Shown: positions 49,909 through 62,642 of the stretch, piece after piece
Numbering within the stretch: the stretch's first letter is position 1
How the letters are laid out: each line of letters starts with the position of its first letter
Source: Tyto alba
Lineage: Eukaryota > Chordata > Aves > Strigiformes > Tytonidae
Direction of reading: 5' to 3'
Length of the DNA stretch: 64,000 bases
NCBI RefSeq assembly: GCF_018691265.1
Contig: NW_024881313.1
Coordinates: 4,270,501-4,334,500, forward strand
Notes under the pieces: generated by a model
What the model saw: the letters and a program-made list of their open reading frames with translations, nothing else
What the model was told of the DNA's origin: nothing
Databases searched by the model: none
Translations under genes and position numbers: made by a program

Positions 49909-52900
49909 AAATTTCTCTTACACATTGTGAAGCTAGTGTTTGGATTTCAAAGAAAACTGAAAACAGTATATGTAACATTCCAGAATGGTGTTTCCATATT
50001 CAGACCTACTGATATGGTAAATAATAATTGGACCTTAATATGTGACACATCTTCCCATTGGAGATCTATTTACCGGTAGTGTAAAATTAGCCCAATGCCA
50101 TATAATTAGTTAATGTGTCTTAAGTTTTATTAATCTTTTCTTACTGTGTATATAACTGTTTTTCAAAGACTACTGGAAGAGAGAAGGAAAACTTCATTAC
50201 TTCTTTCACCTGTTCTTTACCATTGCTGATTAAAACAAAATTAAGATGTCTAGATAGCTATCACTTGTATTAATTCTGGGTAGAAATAACTGGGGACGAA
50301 TCCATTAAAAGATATTTCTTCCTCTAAGTACCTAAATACCTTTTAAAAACAACTAGATGAGTCTGAGCTGATGGTTGTTTCCATTGCTAAAAGTCCTGCC
50401 GCTTCAAAATACCACAGCTTTTGATAAAGAATTGAGCTTAGGCTCCTCTTGTTTTAAACATCCAAGTTAACTTCATTTCTTTTACTGGCATTAGCTCTTT
50501 GGTTTGTTCATTATTGGGGTTTTGGCATATAATTTCTAGCATGACTGATTTTTAGGAGCCTACAATTTTTCCATTTGTAATACAAATTGAAGCTGCATAG
50601 CTTTGATTCTCTCCTCTCTCTCCATCCCTCCTCCCCCTACCCCCACCCTATCTGCAAATAAAAAGACCAATCCTCCCAAAAAGCAGCTTGCATATATCAA
50701 AGGAGGAACCTGGAATCTTAAATAACTTTATGAAAGAAGAGGGAGTGGGTGGTGGGACGCTAGCACTAAACTTTTTGAGGGTGGGCATCCGGCTCTCACA
50801 GTTTACTTGTCTGCTTAGATATCTTGAAAGCCTTAATTTAAAAGTCATCTTACAGTCCTTTTTAATTGGCTCCAAAGTAAGTAGTTGAGCATTTGTTCTG
50901 ATAAGGAGGTTTTTGGCTCTACGTGTGCCATAAAATCAGCAAAAAAGAGGGATCTGTTTAATACAACAATGATGCTGGGCTTTTTTGTTTCTAGGGTTTG
51001 CCCTAAACAGGATTTACCCCTTAAGGCAGCAGTAGCACACCATAAAAAGGCCATTCTTTTACTCCACAGCAGCAAGGCTTTAACTTTCTGGTTTTCAGAT
51101 TTCTTTTTTTAATAGGCAGCAATAACAAGACTTCCATAGGGTGATTGCTATAAGTACTGTACATGGTGTCTAAGATCAGAATGCAATGCCTACAATGTTT
51201 TATTGCTTTTGGTTTATAAAGGCCTGGGAAAGAGCTTCTAACAAACTTCAAGGTTCAGCTTGTGTTTCTGGAAACTTTTCTGGGTGAGGAAAACTTATAG
51301 ATGGAATAAAGTCAACCCAGTTTTGCTGACTTACATTATTGCTCCAGAGTTTTCAAGTCTGTGTACTCCCAAACCTTGATGAATATCCTAAGTAGTCTGC
51401 ATTTTAACCAAAAACACAAACAGTGAAAGCCAGAAAACTTAATTGAAAATGTGGAATTAAATACTTCCATGCACCATTAACTCTGCTGCTATAGAAATGT
51501 CAGCCTTTCTTTGCTCCCACATATCTATTCATTAAGTAGATGTGGTTTTTATCTGAGGATTTGTTTCTGCTTCCCCAGGAACTCAAAAACTAGTTTACAG
51601 TTGTGGAGGGTATTTATTTGGAGAAGCTAGTTACTTTGTACCACCCTCTCAGTTCCTTTTATCATCTGTATTTTCACAAGGTTTTTAAAGTCTCTTCCTG
51701 ACAACGCTGTAGGTGGTCTGCCTTGATAGGTAGCATGTAGGGCAGACACACACACACGCGCACCACTGTCTCGTTCATGTGTCCAGTGTGTGTGATGTGA
51801 AATTTCATGCAAGTCCTCTGATGTTATAATTTACTTGTCTGCATAAAAAGATTGTTTTACGTTGCTTGTCCAGCAGGTTGGTCATGCTTGTTCATTACCT
51901 GTTCGTTAAAATTCCATTGGTAAACTCTTTGTCTAATAGCAAATTAATGTAGTGAATTGTATGGCTTTGAGAAGTCTGACTTCTGGAATTTCATGTTTTT
52001 CTAACACTATTTTAGTGTGATGATCATCATATTAGTCAAATGAACTGTCTTCAAATGCTGCTGAAGCACGTTTGAATGTGCACCCATGCTCCTGAGGATA
52101 GGGAACCTTTTTCCTCTCCTGCTGTGGAAGCCCATGGTGCTGTGTGCTCACAGTGCACTAGATAATGCTGATAGAAAGACAACAATTTTAAAAGGAAAAG
52201 GGGACATGCATTAGAAAGCACTTCTGACCCAAGGTCTCCTACTCTTCTAGATGCTGACTAATTCTTGGAAGTATTTCAGTTTTCTGGAAGCTACTAGGAA
52301 CTCCCTGTATTGAAAATTGTTCTTGGCTGTACCTGTGAAGTTGAAACTGTATGAGCTCCTGTCTTCTGTTGCTTGTTTGCTTGTTCACACCCAGTTTCTC
52401 GTGGTTTTCATTTGTACTGATTGATTCAGAAAATGTGACAGAGTTTTTCTGATGTTTGTTTGAACCTGGTCATCTTATTGCCGTGAAGTTCTTTGTAAGG
52501 GAGAGACTAGCAGGCCAAAAGAAGGACACTCAGAGTGTTACAGATGAAAAAATGCATCTTTCCCCTTCTCCAGTAAAAATGGGTGCCCTCACCCTCCCTC
52601 CTGTCTTCCCTAATCCTCTTAAAATATTAGTGAGTCTGCTTTCTTTGCACCCAGAGATACAGTGGGCTTTCAGGAAGCAGTGGTTCTGTTCATTCTGGCA
52701 AAGTGAGCTATCTTGGAGCTCTGTGTGGAGTGTGCCCTGTTTTTTGCTCATGCAATGGGGTGTAAGCTGAGCCTGCTCCTCAGAAGAGATGAGATTATTC
52801 AGTGGTCGTATGCCAAAGCATGTTGTGAGGTCTGAGAAAATGGTGTATCGGTCTGAATTTGTTGAAATTGGTCAGTGAGAAAAGCTGGCCCTGTTTGGGA

Positions 52901-53911
52901 ACCTGGGTGGTACTTCAGTCTGGGGAACTGCCCTCTAATGCAGCCCATGCTGCCTAATTTCTCCAGCTACCTTGATCGCTTTAAAGTGCTCTACACAATC
53001 GAGGATGCCAGGAGCCTCGAGCTACTTGGAGTAGTGTCCTCTCCTTCCTCCATAAGGCTCTGTGTATATGCTGACAACTATGCAAGATATCAGAAGTAAT
53101 GGTGTACCTGACCAGGGATCAGATGATTTTTCTCTCTTTCAGTCCCTCACCCCCAGCATAACATAATCCTGTTGCTGTATCTGGCAACAAAATGGCCTGT
53201 CAAAATGTCTTCTGGTGACACTTAGCTTCAAAAAATGTTGGTGACATTTGGCATGCAGTGTTAACAGTGAGAACCTGAAGAGCATATCTGAAAGGTCGTT
53301 TAGATATATAAGAACAATGTGTCAGAATCTAATGATCTTTCAGATGATTGTGAGGGGCTCAAAGAGTCTGTAGAAAGGTAATTTGGGTTCTAATGAACTT
53401 TACAAACTGTCCAGCTCTGCGGAGGTTGCTTTAATGCCCCATTTAACTGGTGTATTTGTGTTAATTCTGAAGTATGGATGTCACTTGAATGCTGACAAAA
53501 TAGAGGGGAGAACTTCAGTGGCTTTTGAGGCTTTTATTCATTCCTTTTGTGAAATCGGGGACTTTTTTTTACAGCAGTGTCCTTCATTAGCTTGATGGAC
53601 TATTCTGACATTCTTAAGAATAACTGTGTCCTTTTCCCCTCTCAAAAATTGTTCATGTGCATTAGATTCACCATGACTTTTCAAGCTAGGTGTTTTTTGG
53701 AAGGCCTTGGGATATGGAATTCTTGAGATGGTGAAAGACTTAAATGCTGTTCATCTATCCTTTAAAAGGAGTGAGAATGTTTGTGTGCATATGTACATGC
53801 ATGTTCATACATGCAATGTCCCATACAAAAACTGACTCACATCATTTAGAATATGGAAAATACTCCTTTGGTGACTGTAAAGTGCACATACAAATTTTGA
53901 AGCTGCTTCTA

Positions 53912-54655
53912 CAGAATCACAGAGCGGTTGAGGTTGAAAGGGACCTCTGCGGAGAATCTGTTCCAATCCCTCTGCTCAGTCACCTAGAGCAGGCTGCCCA
54001 GGACCATGTCCAGATGGCTTCTGAGTATCTGCAGGGATGGAGGCTCCACAACCTCCCCGGGCAACCTGTGCCAGTGCTCGGTCACCCTCACAGTGAACAA
54101 GTGTTTCCTGATGTTCAGACAGAGCCTCCTCTGTTTCCATTTTGTACCCACTTTCATTGGTCATGTCACTGGGCACCACTGGAAGGAGCCTGGCTCTGTC
54201 CTCTTGGCACCCTCTCAACATATTTACATACATTGATGAGACACTCCTGAGTCTTCTCTCCTCCAGGCAGGTGATGAAGGTCCCTGCATCACCTCAGTGG
54301 ACCCTTGTTGGACTCTCTCCAGTACGTCCATCTCTCCCTTGTACTGGGGAGCCCAGAACTGGACCCAGCGCTCCAGGTGTGGCCTCACCAGTGCTGAGCA
54401 GAGGGCAAGGACCTCTACTCAGCACCGCTGGCAATACTTTATTTAATGCAGCCCAAGATACCATTTGACTTCTTTGCCACTACAGCACGTTGCTGGCTCA
54501 TGTTCAACTTGATGTCTATCAGGACCTTTAGGTCCTTTTCTACCAAGGTGATTTCCAGCTGAGTGACCCCAAACACGTTGGTGCCTGGGGTTGTTCTTCC
54601 CCAGGTGCAGGACTTCGTACTTCTCCTTGTTGAACTTCATGAAGTTAAGGATTCT
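53912..54655 (-). mobile_element. CR1 LINE 3' fragment, third subfamily (minus strand)
   Basis: The plus strand begins with CAGAATCACAGAGCGGTTG and GTTGAAAGGGACCTCTG, continues with GGGATGGAGGCTCCACAACC and TTCCTGATGTTCAGACAGAG, and reaches the ORF2-internal segment around 54595-54650, read on the minus strand as LRE-type RT sequence ending near FMKFNKEKYEVLHLGK. This is an older CR1 subfamily, different from the other copies here. It is 5'-truncated, and its coding part is broken. The 168-codon plus frame at 53744-54250 is an antisense artefact. Confidence 0.9.
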
Positions 54656-56914
54656 GTGAATGACCTGTGTAAGTTTCATAAGCTGAAAATAATTTTCAGA
54701 CTCAGCTATAGAGCTCTATTTGGCTTCATTTTAATATATCCAAATATTAAACCAGTTGAAATTTTTCAGTTTATCTGGGGGGTGAAGGGGAAGGCATGAA
54801 CTTTCATAACTAGTGTGATTATGAAAGTTTTTAGCAAGACAGAAATATATACTGTTTGGTTTTGGTTTTTTTTTTTTCCTCATGCAAGTAGTCTGTACAA
54901 AACCAAATCCCATAGGATCTGGCCATAAATGTTTGCTTTTAAACTGATAGAGCTTAATATTTTCATCACACAGAAGTGAATGAAATATAGTCCTTCTCAT
55001 CTTTGAATGTTCTTCATATTGCCTTTATTTTGTACCAGGGCTACTGGTGTTTTGCAAGTCTCTGAATTTTCTAAAAGCTGTGACTAGCAACACATTGTAG
55101 GCATAGGTCAAACTATGAGGATCAGAAGTCTTTGATTTTCTCTCCCTGCTGTTTCATCCTCCTGAAAAAGAAAGAAGGAGTGTCTGTTTGATAAACTGAA
55201 TTTATTTAGAAGACTTCTAGATGCCACAGTAAAATTTGCTGTGTGTTCATTTGGGAACGCAGAGACAGAGCTCTACAGGTTTCGCCATACTGTGGTGTCA
55301 AAGGGGTAGATATGCCAAATGAAAAAAAGATAAATTTGGATACGTTTGTTAATACTGCTCTAGATTTAATTGCTTTACCCTTGAGCCCAGTGTTGGATTT
55401 TATACTGTTGTCATCATTCACAAGATGATGGCAGGAATCTTGCAAGTAGCTTGTGATCCAAAGTTCTGCTCAAAACTTAGGCTGAAGAGGACGAGTTGGA
55501 AATGCTGTAGCTGGAGGTGAAAATATGACATTCATGCTTTTCTCTAAAAAACACAGATGCTTTTTAAAAATACAGAAGATGAAACACTTCATTAAAAACA
55601 CCTCAAACATATAGGTATTATATTGCAAGAATTTGCTAATGTGTTTTTCGAGGTACTGTGGCCCATAAGAATGTTCCTTGCAATTCTGAAGCGCATTACT
55701 GTTCATGGCACTTTTAAGAGTCAAACATACTAGCTACTTTAATCGGGATAATAATTTAGAGTGTCAAAAGGGTAGTGTACCTTCTCAGCATTTCCATTTG
55801 GTATTATTTTACTCCTTTAATAGTACTTTATAGTTCCCAACCTTACCTCAATTAGCAGTACTGACAGATGCTAGTTCAGCATTTTACCTCTAGCCAGTAG
55901 GGCTTTCTTTAGAATAAATGTCAGTAATTTTATGTTGCTAATTTGAGGTGATATACCTACATGTAAAATTACATTTTAACTTTCTTGTTATACTTGCAGT
56001 GAGAGATGGCAGCATAAAGAAATATAAGTGAATGCGCCTGAGAGATAGTTCAGGACTGGAAGGTTCATTATGGAACTTTTATAGCTCATTTTGAGGTGTA
56101 CTGCAGTTTTTGTTAACTCTTTCTTCCACTATCCATCTATTTCTCCTGATATGTCTTTCCTCTTTCCTCATGAGATTTTTTGAAATTTTAAAATAACTGC
56201 TTATCTCATTAGAGGCTTTGGGGAAAAGTGGGTTTGGGATTTGGTTTTTTAAAGATCTTTAAATGCTATTGCGTGCCGCTTCTTAGTAACAATCATGGCT
56301 TGTTTAGTGAAAAGAAATTTGTTAGTACACTAAAGATTTCTATCTGAAAAATCTCAATGTAAGTGTCATGTAGGTAAAATAAGGCAACATGATGTTTCTT
56401 AAAGCCAGGCTATTATTGAGAAAGACCTTCAGGAAGTTTGTACCAGTTAATAGGAAAATATTTGAGAAGTATGCTGCTGATCAAGGACAATAGTCATGAC
56501 AATACTAGTAATTGGTTTTAGTAGATGCCATCAAGAAAAGTCTGTGCTTGGGCATTGTTCTGTAATTCACCATGCAGAATAAAGGGGAATTTTCATGAGA
56601 AGGAAGAGCTGCAGTTTAAGATTACAAGTATTAACTGTTCCATAATTTACTTGGGATTAATTTTTAAAGATGGTGTATTTTTACCTGTATAGTTATGTAT
56701 TCTGGTCTTTCTTGAATGAGGTCTTTTAGTTGTTTTGATTGTACTGGAGGTTCTTGCAGTCAGTTACTAAGTTACAGTTTTATCTGTTGGTAAAGAAAAA
56801 TATCACATGTGACCATGCTAATAACTTCATAGGAGGCAGCAAATCTGGCCATACATACTGGTTGGAAAGTAAGCCACTAATTGCCAAGTAGGAGAAAAGA
56901 GATGCTTTCTACCG

Positions 56915-56950
56915 CAGTATACTTGTTAAAGTACAGTATACTTGTTAAAG
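56915..56950 (+). repeat. Two-copy 19-bp tandem duplication
   Basis: CAGTATACTTGTTAAAG occurs at 56915-56931 and again at 56934-56950, with TA between, giving a perfect 19-bp period. The identity suggests a recent duplication. Confidence 0.92.
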
Positions 56951-57781
56951 AATTTACTCTCTTTTTTTTCAGTATGATCTTACACCTAAATAGAAATTTC
57001 CAAGGCATAGAACTCAGATATTTATTATAAATAGTATTAAATTGCTTAATGTAGAATAATTTGTTTCTTGGTTTTGCAACGCACACAATTCTTCCTAAAT
57101 GCTGTTATTTATAAAGAGTTAATTGACACTTCCTATGTCATTGCACAGTTGTGAGTTTTTCTGTAGTCATCACTTTATTGTGTGGGTATGCATTGATTAC
57201 TGTGAAGCAATTTCAGTGTTTCAATTTCTAAAATGAAAAAAATAGCTTAGTGCACTGTCTAATCTTCAGTCATTCTCTACACATGTAATCTTCAATAAAT
57301 TTACATAGTGACTGTAATTTTAATTTAGTTGTAGCTGCAGAAGCAAACTTGGCCTAAATTTGAGTTGAACAAGAGTGTGATGTTCATAAAGGTTTGGTTA
57401 AAAATAGCAGTGGTACTTTTCAAAGAAATTAAGAAACATTATTAAAGCCTCTTTAACACTGTAATAAACTTCTCAATAAGTATTCACTCATCACTCACTG
57501 CTGATCTAAAGATTTTATAATATTAGCCTGTGTGTGTCTCCCCCTGACCTTCCAGTTAAGTTGATTTTTAACATTGGGGTGGAAGGAGGGGCACAAACCA
57601 GACAAGTCAACATAAAAAGTAGAAAAATTTGCCCTTTGTATCACTTGTTATTCTGCTAAAGCTGAAATGTGCCACCACTTTGGGTGAAGTGAGTGGTACT
57701 ACTTGTCGTCCTCTAACGTAGGATGGAATTAAAGATGTCATTTTTAGTAAAAGGTTAGCATTTCTTTCAAAAAGTTACAGA

Positions 57782-57794
57782 TTTTTTTTTTTTT
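57782..57794 (+). repeat. Poly-T run (13 T)
   Basis: T homopolymer followed by a pyrimidine-rich CTTTCCCCCCC stretch. Confidence 0.9.
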
Positions 57795-57979
57795 CTTTCC
57801 CCCCCAAGGTAGCTACACAGATTTCTTCTTTTCTCTGCCTTGAACTTTTGGCCTTGCCCTCAAGAATATGGGTGGTATATGTTTTAAAATTGATATATTA
57901 ATGTTGAATTTTTATTGTCACCGTTTCTGTTCGTGCGCCTTTCAAATCCTTCATTTGTTTGTTTCTGAACTTTGGACGT

Positions 57980-58300
57980 ATCGTAAAAATGTCACCATTG
58001 TGGCTGAACATTAAGCACCTTCCCATTTTGCTCTGGGCTGTTGAAATAAATTTGGACCAGGTGCTCCTCTCATAACAGAAGTCCTTGATGTGCCCTGATA
58101 GCGAGCGGGAGAGCGGAAGCTGTCAGCCTTCAGCTGGCTTGAAGAATGCAATTAGAGCAGTTTTAATACTGTTGAGGGACCCCATCCAATCAAAGCTGTT
58201 TGAGTTAAGCCAAGTCTAGGATCCTAAACATGTACTTAAAGCACATCAACTCTGTCTTTTTAGTCGGAGCAGATCTGTCATTCCCACACATTATGTGAGG
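57980..58300. promoter_or_regulatory. Candidate conserved non-coding element / enhancer
   Basis: A repeat-free segment of mixed composition stands out from the monotonous AT-rich flanks. It keeps CpG words (GATAGCGAGCGGGAGAGCGG near 58097) and dense motifs: CTGTCAG near 58120 (TALE type), CAGCTG near 58132 (E-box), CAATTAG at 58149-58155 (homeodomain core), CCAAT at 58186-58190, and ATCAAAG at 58189-58195 (TCF/LEF type). No frame of useful length crosses it. The texture matches vertebrate developmental enhancers; conservation itself cannot be seen here. Confidence 0.35.
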
Positions 58301-58329
58301 GTGGTTTTTTGTTGTTTTGGGTTTGTTCG

Positions 58330-58348
58330 TTTTTTTTTTTTTTTTTTT
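58330..58348 (+). repeat. Poly-T run (19 T)
   Basis: T homopolymer directly after G/T-rich sequence. Confidence 0.95.
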
Positions 58349-58755
58349 CTTTAATACTAGGAGAGATACTCCCATTCCTTACCAAGTCAATGTTATTTTA
58401 CCTATTAGCTTTGTCTTTATGGCATTGTTAATAATTGTGGTTCAAAGCATTTATTGTCAAATTAAGGCTTAAAATGCATTTTTAAATGTCAAAGGTGCCT
58501 ATGCCTTTACATAAACCCTAGATTAGGTAAATTCGTAAGCAGTTCATTACTAGGTTTTCCAGATTTGGCTGTTGAAAGAAAAGGGAACATCACTATGGAT
58601 CAGAATACATGAAGCATGTAGGAAAAAACCTAGAAAGCAGGTGGTACTACAGTAAGGTACTATTTTTACTGAAGACTTAGCTCAAGTTAATTTCAAAACT
58701 GGGCATGATTCATTAATACCAAAAACAAAGGGTTTGAAAACTTGCAGGCTCATCC

Positions 58756-58775
58756 TTTTTTTTTTTTTTTTTTTT
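58756..58775 (+). repeat. Poly-T run (20 T)
   Basis: Uninterrupted T homopolymer followed by a pyrimidine stretch. Confidence 0.95.
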
Positions 58776-60924
58776 CCTTCTCCTTTGTTTAATTAGGATT
58801 TTCAAGTTTGCTTGTTGCTTCCTCCATTGCTCAGTGTTAAGAGTTGACTTCAGTGGAATTAATGCTTCCCTGAGGGATACTCCTCAGCTGGATGTTTCGT
58901 TTCCCTGCTTTTCCTATGTTGGCACAGTTGTGGCTCAGTTGCCTGTTTTGAGCCTCGCTAGCTTGCAAAGTAGATAATGAAAAGAGTTTTTTTGTAAAGT
59001 GTATATATTATGGATTTTTTTTTATTGGTTGGGGTTTGGGGTGGATGGGATGGTCTTTTGCATAGTCTGACTTTCAAGATCTACATAAAGAACAAAAAAG
59101 TAATCGCCTGCTCTGATGCCTCTCCAGGTAAATTGTAGTTTTTCAGATGAAGATGGGCAAAGTGAAAGTTTGTGTGGGATTTGATGGACCAAATTGTGTT
59201 TTGCTATATCTTTTGTTAAATCAATGGCATTAGTGGCTTAAAAATATACGATTGTCTTATGAGTTATGATTGCTTAGTATGAAAACTCTTTGTGTTCATA
59301 ACTTACTGCATAAAGACATTTCCAAGGCGAGGTTCTTTATGTCATGAGTTGGCAAGGGAAGTAGTCTGTGATTTCTAAGTAACTGTTAGCCATTTCAGGA
59401 ATTTTTATATATGTATATGTAAGCTAGAAAAAAGTCCAATTTACTGCCTACTACTTACAAGGCTGAAAGGAGGAATTACAGACGGGTTACCTTAATTTTG
59501 GTTCCTCGGAAGATACTGGGACAAATCATTGGATAACAGAGGGAGTAACAACAAACTGTGGTGTTCGTTCTTGGCTACTGTCTGCTGCTTCTCCACAGGG
59601 AGCATCTCTGCCTTCTTCCTTGTCTTGGCCATGCTAAGCCTTTTCATACAGCTTCTTGTGAGAGTGTCGTGGTGTAGGCAGATGTACTGTGAGAGGAATG
59701 CCAAACTAGAAGGGAACTGTCTCCAAGCAGACAGTGATGGGCAGCCTGGGTTCTGGAGAGCTTGCTTCTGGACCAAACGCTGATTCTATGCATACTGCAG
59801 GCACTGTGAATTAGTACAGGGAGCAAGGAAATAAACTCCTCTCCGCTATTAGTTCCTACTGCTGGTGACTAATTCTTCACCCTTTCCAGTGGCCCTTCCT
59901 GCCTCAGTCTGAAATACAGAGCAGGGTCTGTGTTTCACTGCTGTTGATGGTGCTGGGAGGGCCAGAGCTGAAATGGTTAAGTCCAGTTTTGAATTAACAA
60001 AACAAGTGAGCCAGCTGAGTTTAGTCCCAGCTCCCAGAAAAGCCCTCAGTGGGTCAGACCTGATGCTTTGTAAGAATCATGGAGAAATTTGTGTCATTTT
60101 GACCCCCTGCCAAATGCGTATTTGGACAAAAAGTGACCACCTAAATTTGCAGTAAGAAAGATTTGGGTGTAATGGAAATAGTTTGAGACTGGTATCTCTG
60201 TTTCTGGGGTTTATTCAAGCAAATGCTAGGAATGATACAGCTGACCCTTTTGGCAGATGAGTGGAATAATTAACCACCCGAGGTCCCCTCTCATCTCTTT
60301 TCATCTCATCTTTTGGCCAGCTGTAACCAAGTTTGCCATTGGGATGGAGATGTCAAAGAGGTGGTGTTCCTATTAAATTTTCTGGAGAAAGACTCCTTTT
60401 ATGCCCTCAGGTGATGGAAAGGCTATACAGTGACCTGTCACCTTTGTTATCTGGTGTGATGGAGAGGTGAGGAGTGCTGTTAGCACAGGGAAGTATTCAG
60501 GAGGAATTAATGCTGTGTTAAATGGACTTTCCAAGCAGTGTTCCTCTTGGTACTGATTCTCTGGTGTTCATGTTTTCACCTCAGTCAAAATGTCTTCTGC
60601 CACTGGAGATGAGTTTGTGGGAGGTTTCTGAGCCCCACTGGAGCTCAGGAATCATGGCTTGTTTGCTTGTCATTGCAGAGAGCCTGTCTTTTGGAAGAAC
60701 TGTGTGCCAGGCTGTACCACAGGACTGTCTTGAAACCAGTACTGTCAGCCTGGCTCGGGCAAGACTACAAAGTGAAGTCAATAGCCCATTTTAGTTCTTC
60801 TGGGTAAGGCACTGTCTGGCACAGTGCCTAATAGGGGGCTGTAGTAGCTGGAGAATTGTAGAAGCCAGCACATTGCCTGCAGGCACAGTGCCTAGATCAA
60901 AAAAGTGCTATCAATCTCCCGTTT

Positions 60925-60943
60925 AAAAAAAAAAAAAAAAAAA
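60925..60943 (+). repeat. Poly-A run (19 A)
   Basis: Uninterrupted A homopolymer leading into very AT-rich DNA to about 61110. Confidence 0.95.
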
Positions 60944-61109
60944 GTATATATTAAAAGTTCTTTACTTCTCCCTAAAGGAATTACTTTTTAAAGTCTGGAG
61001 TCACATTTTCATTTTTTTAAAAAAGATTAACATAATTTAAACAAATATTAAATTAAAGAATTGGATTAATTTTAGACAAGGGTGATATCTGTTTAATTTC
61101 TGTGGAAGA

Positions 61110-61400
61110 AAAAAATTACTTGGCTGCATTTGACTTGACTTCCTTCACTCCAGTAATTACTGAGTATTTTCAGTAGGCAAGAGCTGTGTCCCATCTGTAA
61201 TTACAATTATTTGCTTTCCTGACGCATTGAGGATGGTGCAGGTAATGATTCTACTGCAAATTTAAAGCAGGTTCTGCTCATAAATTATTTTCCTTCTCTG
61301 TTGCAGATCTGTCCTTGCAAACCGTCTGCCGTTTGAGCATATTTTTGTCATCACTTGCAAACACTTTAATCAGCCCTAAGTAATGTCACTGGGGATTAGA
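61110..61400. promoter_or_regulatory. Candidate conserved non-coding element / enhancer
   Basis: Low-repeat AT-rich sequence with repeated homeodomain-type cores: AGTAATTACT at 61152-61161 (a perfect palindrome) and TAATTACAATTAT at 61198-61210, with GGTAATGATT near 61241. A CTGACGCATTGA word (near 61219) resembles a bZIP site. The stretch includes TTGCAG at 61303-61308, a possible splice acceptor, but the following sequence has no obvious long frame or donor. Enhancer function is inferred from motif clustering only. Confidence 0.3.
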
Positions 61401-62455
61401 ATATTTGCAGTGCAGGAGAGTACAAAAAGAGGAAAGGAATTGCAGGAAAAATATTTGGAAGCAGCAGAGAAGTAGAAGTAGCACTGACACGGCAAGTTAT
61501 CAGTTCTTCCACACTCCAAAGCAAATAAAGTGTTGGAGCTTTGCAGAGAAATACACTTGGATTCTGCTGACCTGACTCTCTCAGCAGAAACTGTACAGCA
61601 GAGAACTGGTTGCCAAACAGCTGCTTGTCTGATGCAGAGGTGGGGTGTTACCCTGAGTGGCAGAAAGGAGGAGGGTGTCCGAGGAGGCAGCCCTCTGTGC
61701 CTTTTAGCAAGTTAAAGTAGGGTAACAAAAAGTCCCTTCCTTGCCCAATATGACATACGGCTTAGGGCAGTCGTTTGCCTGGTATCAGTCGGGAGATGAT
61801 GAATGCTGCTTGTACAGGGTTTTACTCTCATACTAGGGTTGGTTCCCGTCTGACAGGCATGTCCACATGTGAAATGGTTGACTGTCCTCTCTTAATCCCT
61901 TTGCCAAACTTGACAGCAATTAATACAGTCTAAGCAGTAGTTATATTTCATGGAGGATATGTAGGGAATAGCTTTACATAACATTTAACATTGCTTTTTC
62001 TGCAGTAGCAGAAAATCTGGCTGAGCCTTATGCTTTGTGCACAACGGTGCTAGGTAATTCTGTGCTCCTGCTGTTGTATAGCTTGACTTAACCATCTGCA
62101 GAAGCACTAGTGATTTAGCATTTGCAGGCCAGCCAGACCTTGATGAAATGTGCAAGCCCATCTCCTTAATACTACTGTGAGATGTATCTCTGAAACTAAT
62201 ATCTAATCTATTGACCTTTCTCCACGCGCATACCTACACAATGTTTTATGATACCGTTACAAAAAGCTGGAAGTTATTGAAATACTAAAGATAGAAATCC
62301 TCAGTCTGTATTTTCTAAGGTTCCACATTTATATCATGCCCTTTGTTCAGCTCCCTGTGCCACAGCAATTCAATGTCCTCATGCTTAAAATGTTGAGGTC
62401 CTGTTAACGGTGTCCTAAAAACATGGGGCTTATGAAGTGATTGCTTACCTATGAA

Positions 62456-62642
62456 TAAATGTGTGCGTGCACATGTAGGTGTGTGTAAATGTATCTACAT
62501 ATTTTGTGTGTACACGTGTATGTGTATATACACAAATGTAGTGTATGTGTGCATATATGTAGGTATATCTATGCACACAGAATTTCCTACCTAGATGAGA
62601 GATAGTATGGTACTCACTGTTTTATATATACGTGTATATATG
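62456..62642. repeat. Degenerate TG/TA/CA dinucleotide region
   Basis: Long stretches alternate purine and pyrimidine (GTGTGCGTGCACATG, GTGTGTACACGTGTATGTG, TATATATACGTGTATATA), interrupted by ordinary sequence at about 62580-62619. It looks like a decayed dinucleotide microsatellite and is prone to Z-DNA or cruciform structure. Confidence 0.75.

Larger units (their letters stand above)
45630..53911. other. Non-coding stretch, no gene recognised
   Basis: AT-rich DNA with homopolymers, a 68-nt hairpin, an 18-bp palindrome and a candidate conserved element (separate entries). Frames such as 48606-48797 and 52456-52770 were inspected and show no domain or convincing splice context. A CpG-containing patch with an open frame at about 52940-53096 was noted but not identified. 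A short CA-rich run lies at 51747-51762. Confidence 0.55.

Noticed and set aside
52016..52071. GTGATGAT followed by CTGA about 45 bases later, like C and D boxes of a snoRNA
   Set aside because: The spacing is short, the flanking bases do not form a terminal stem and no internal C'/D' boxes are evident.
53744..54250. 168-codon plus-strand frame
   Set aside because: Mostly antisense to the minus-strand CR1 at 53912-54655.
59529..59783. 84-codon plus-strand frame with a hydrophobic stretch
   Set aside because: Length is within chance expectation, an overlapping minus frame of 94 codons is equally open, and no motif or splice context supports it.
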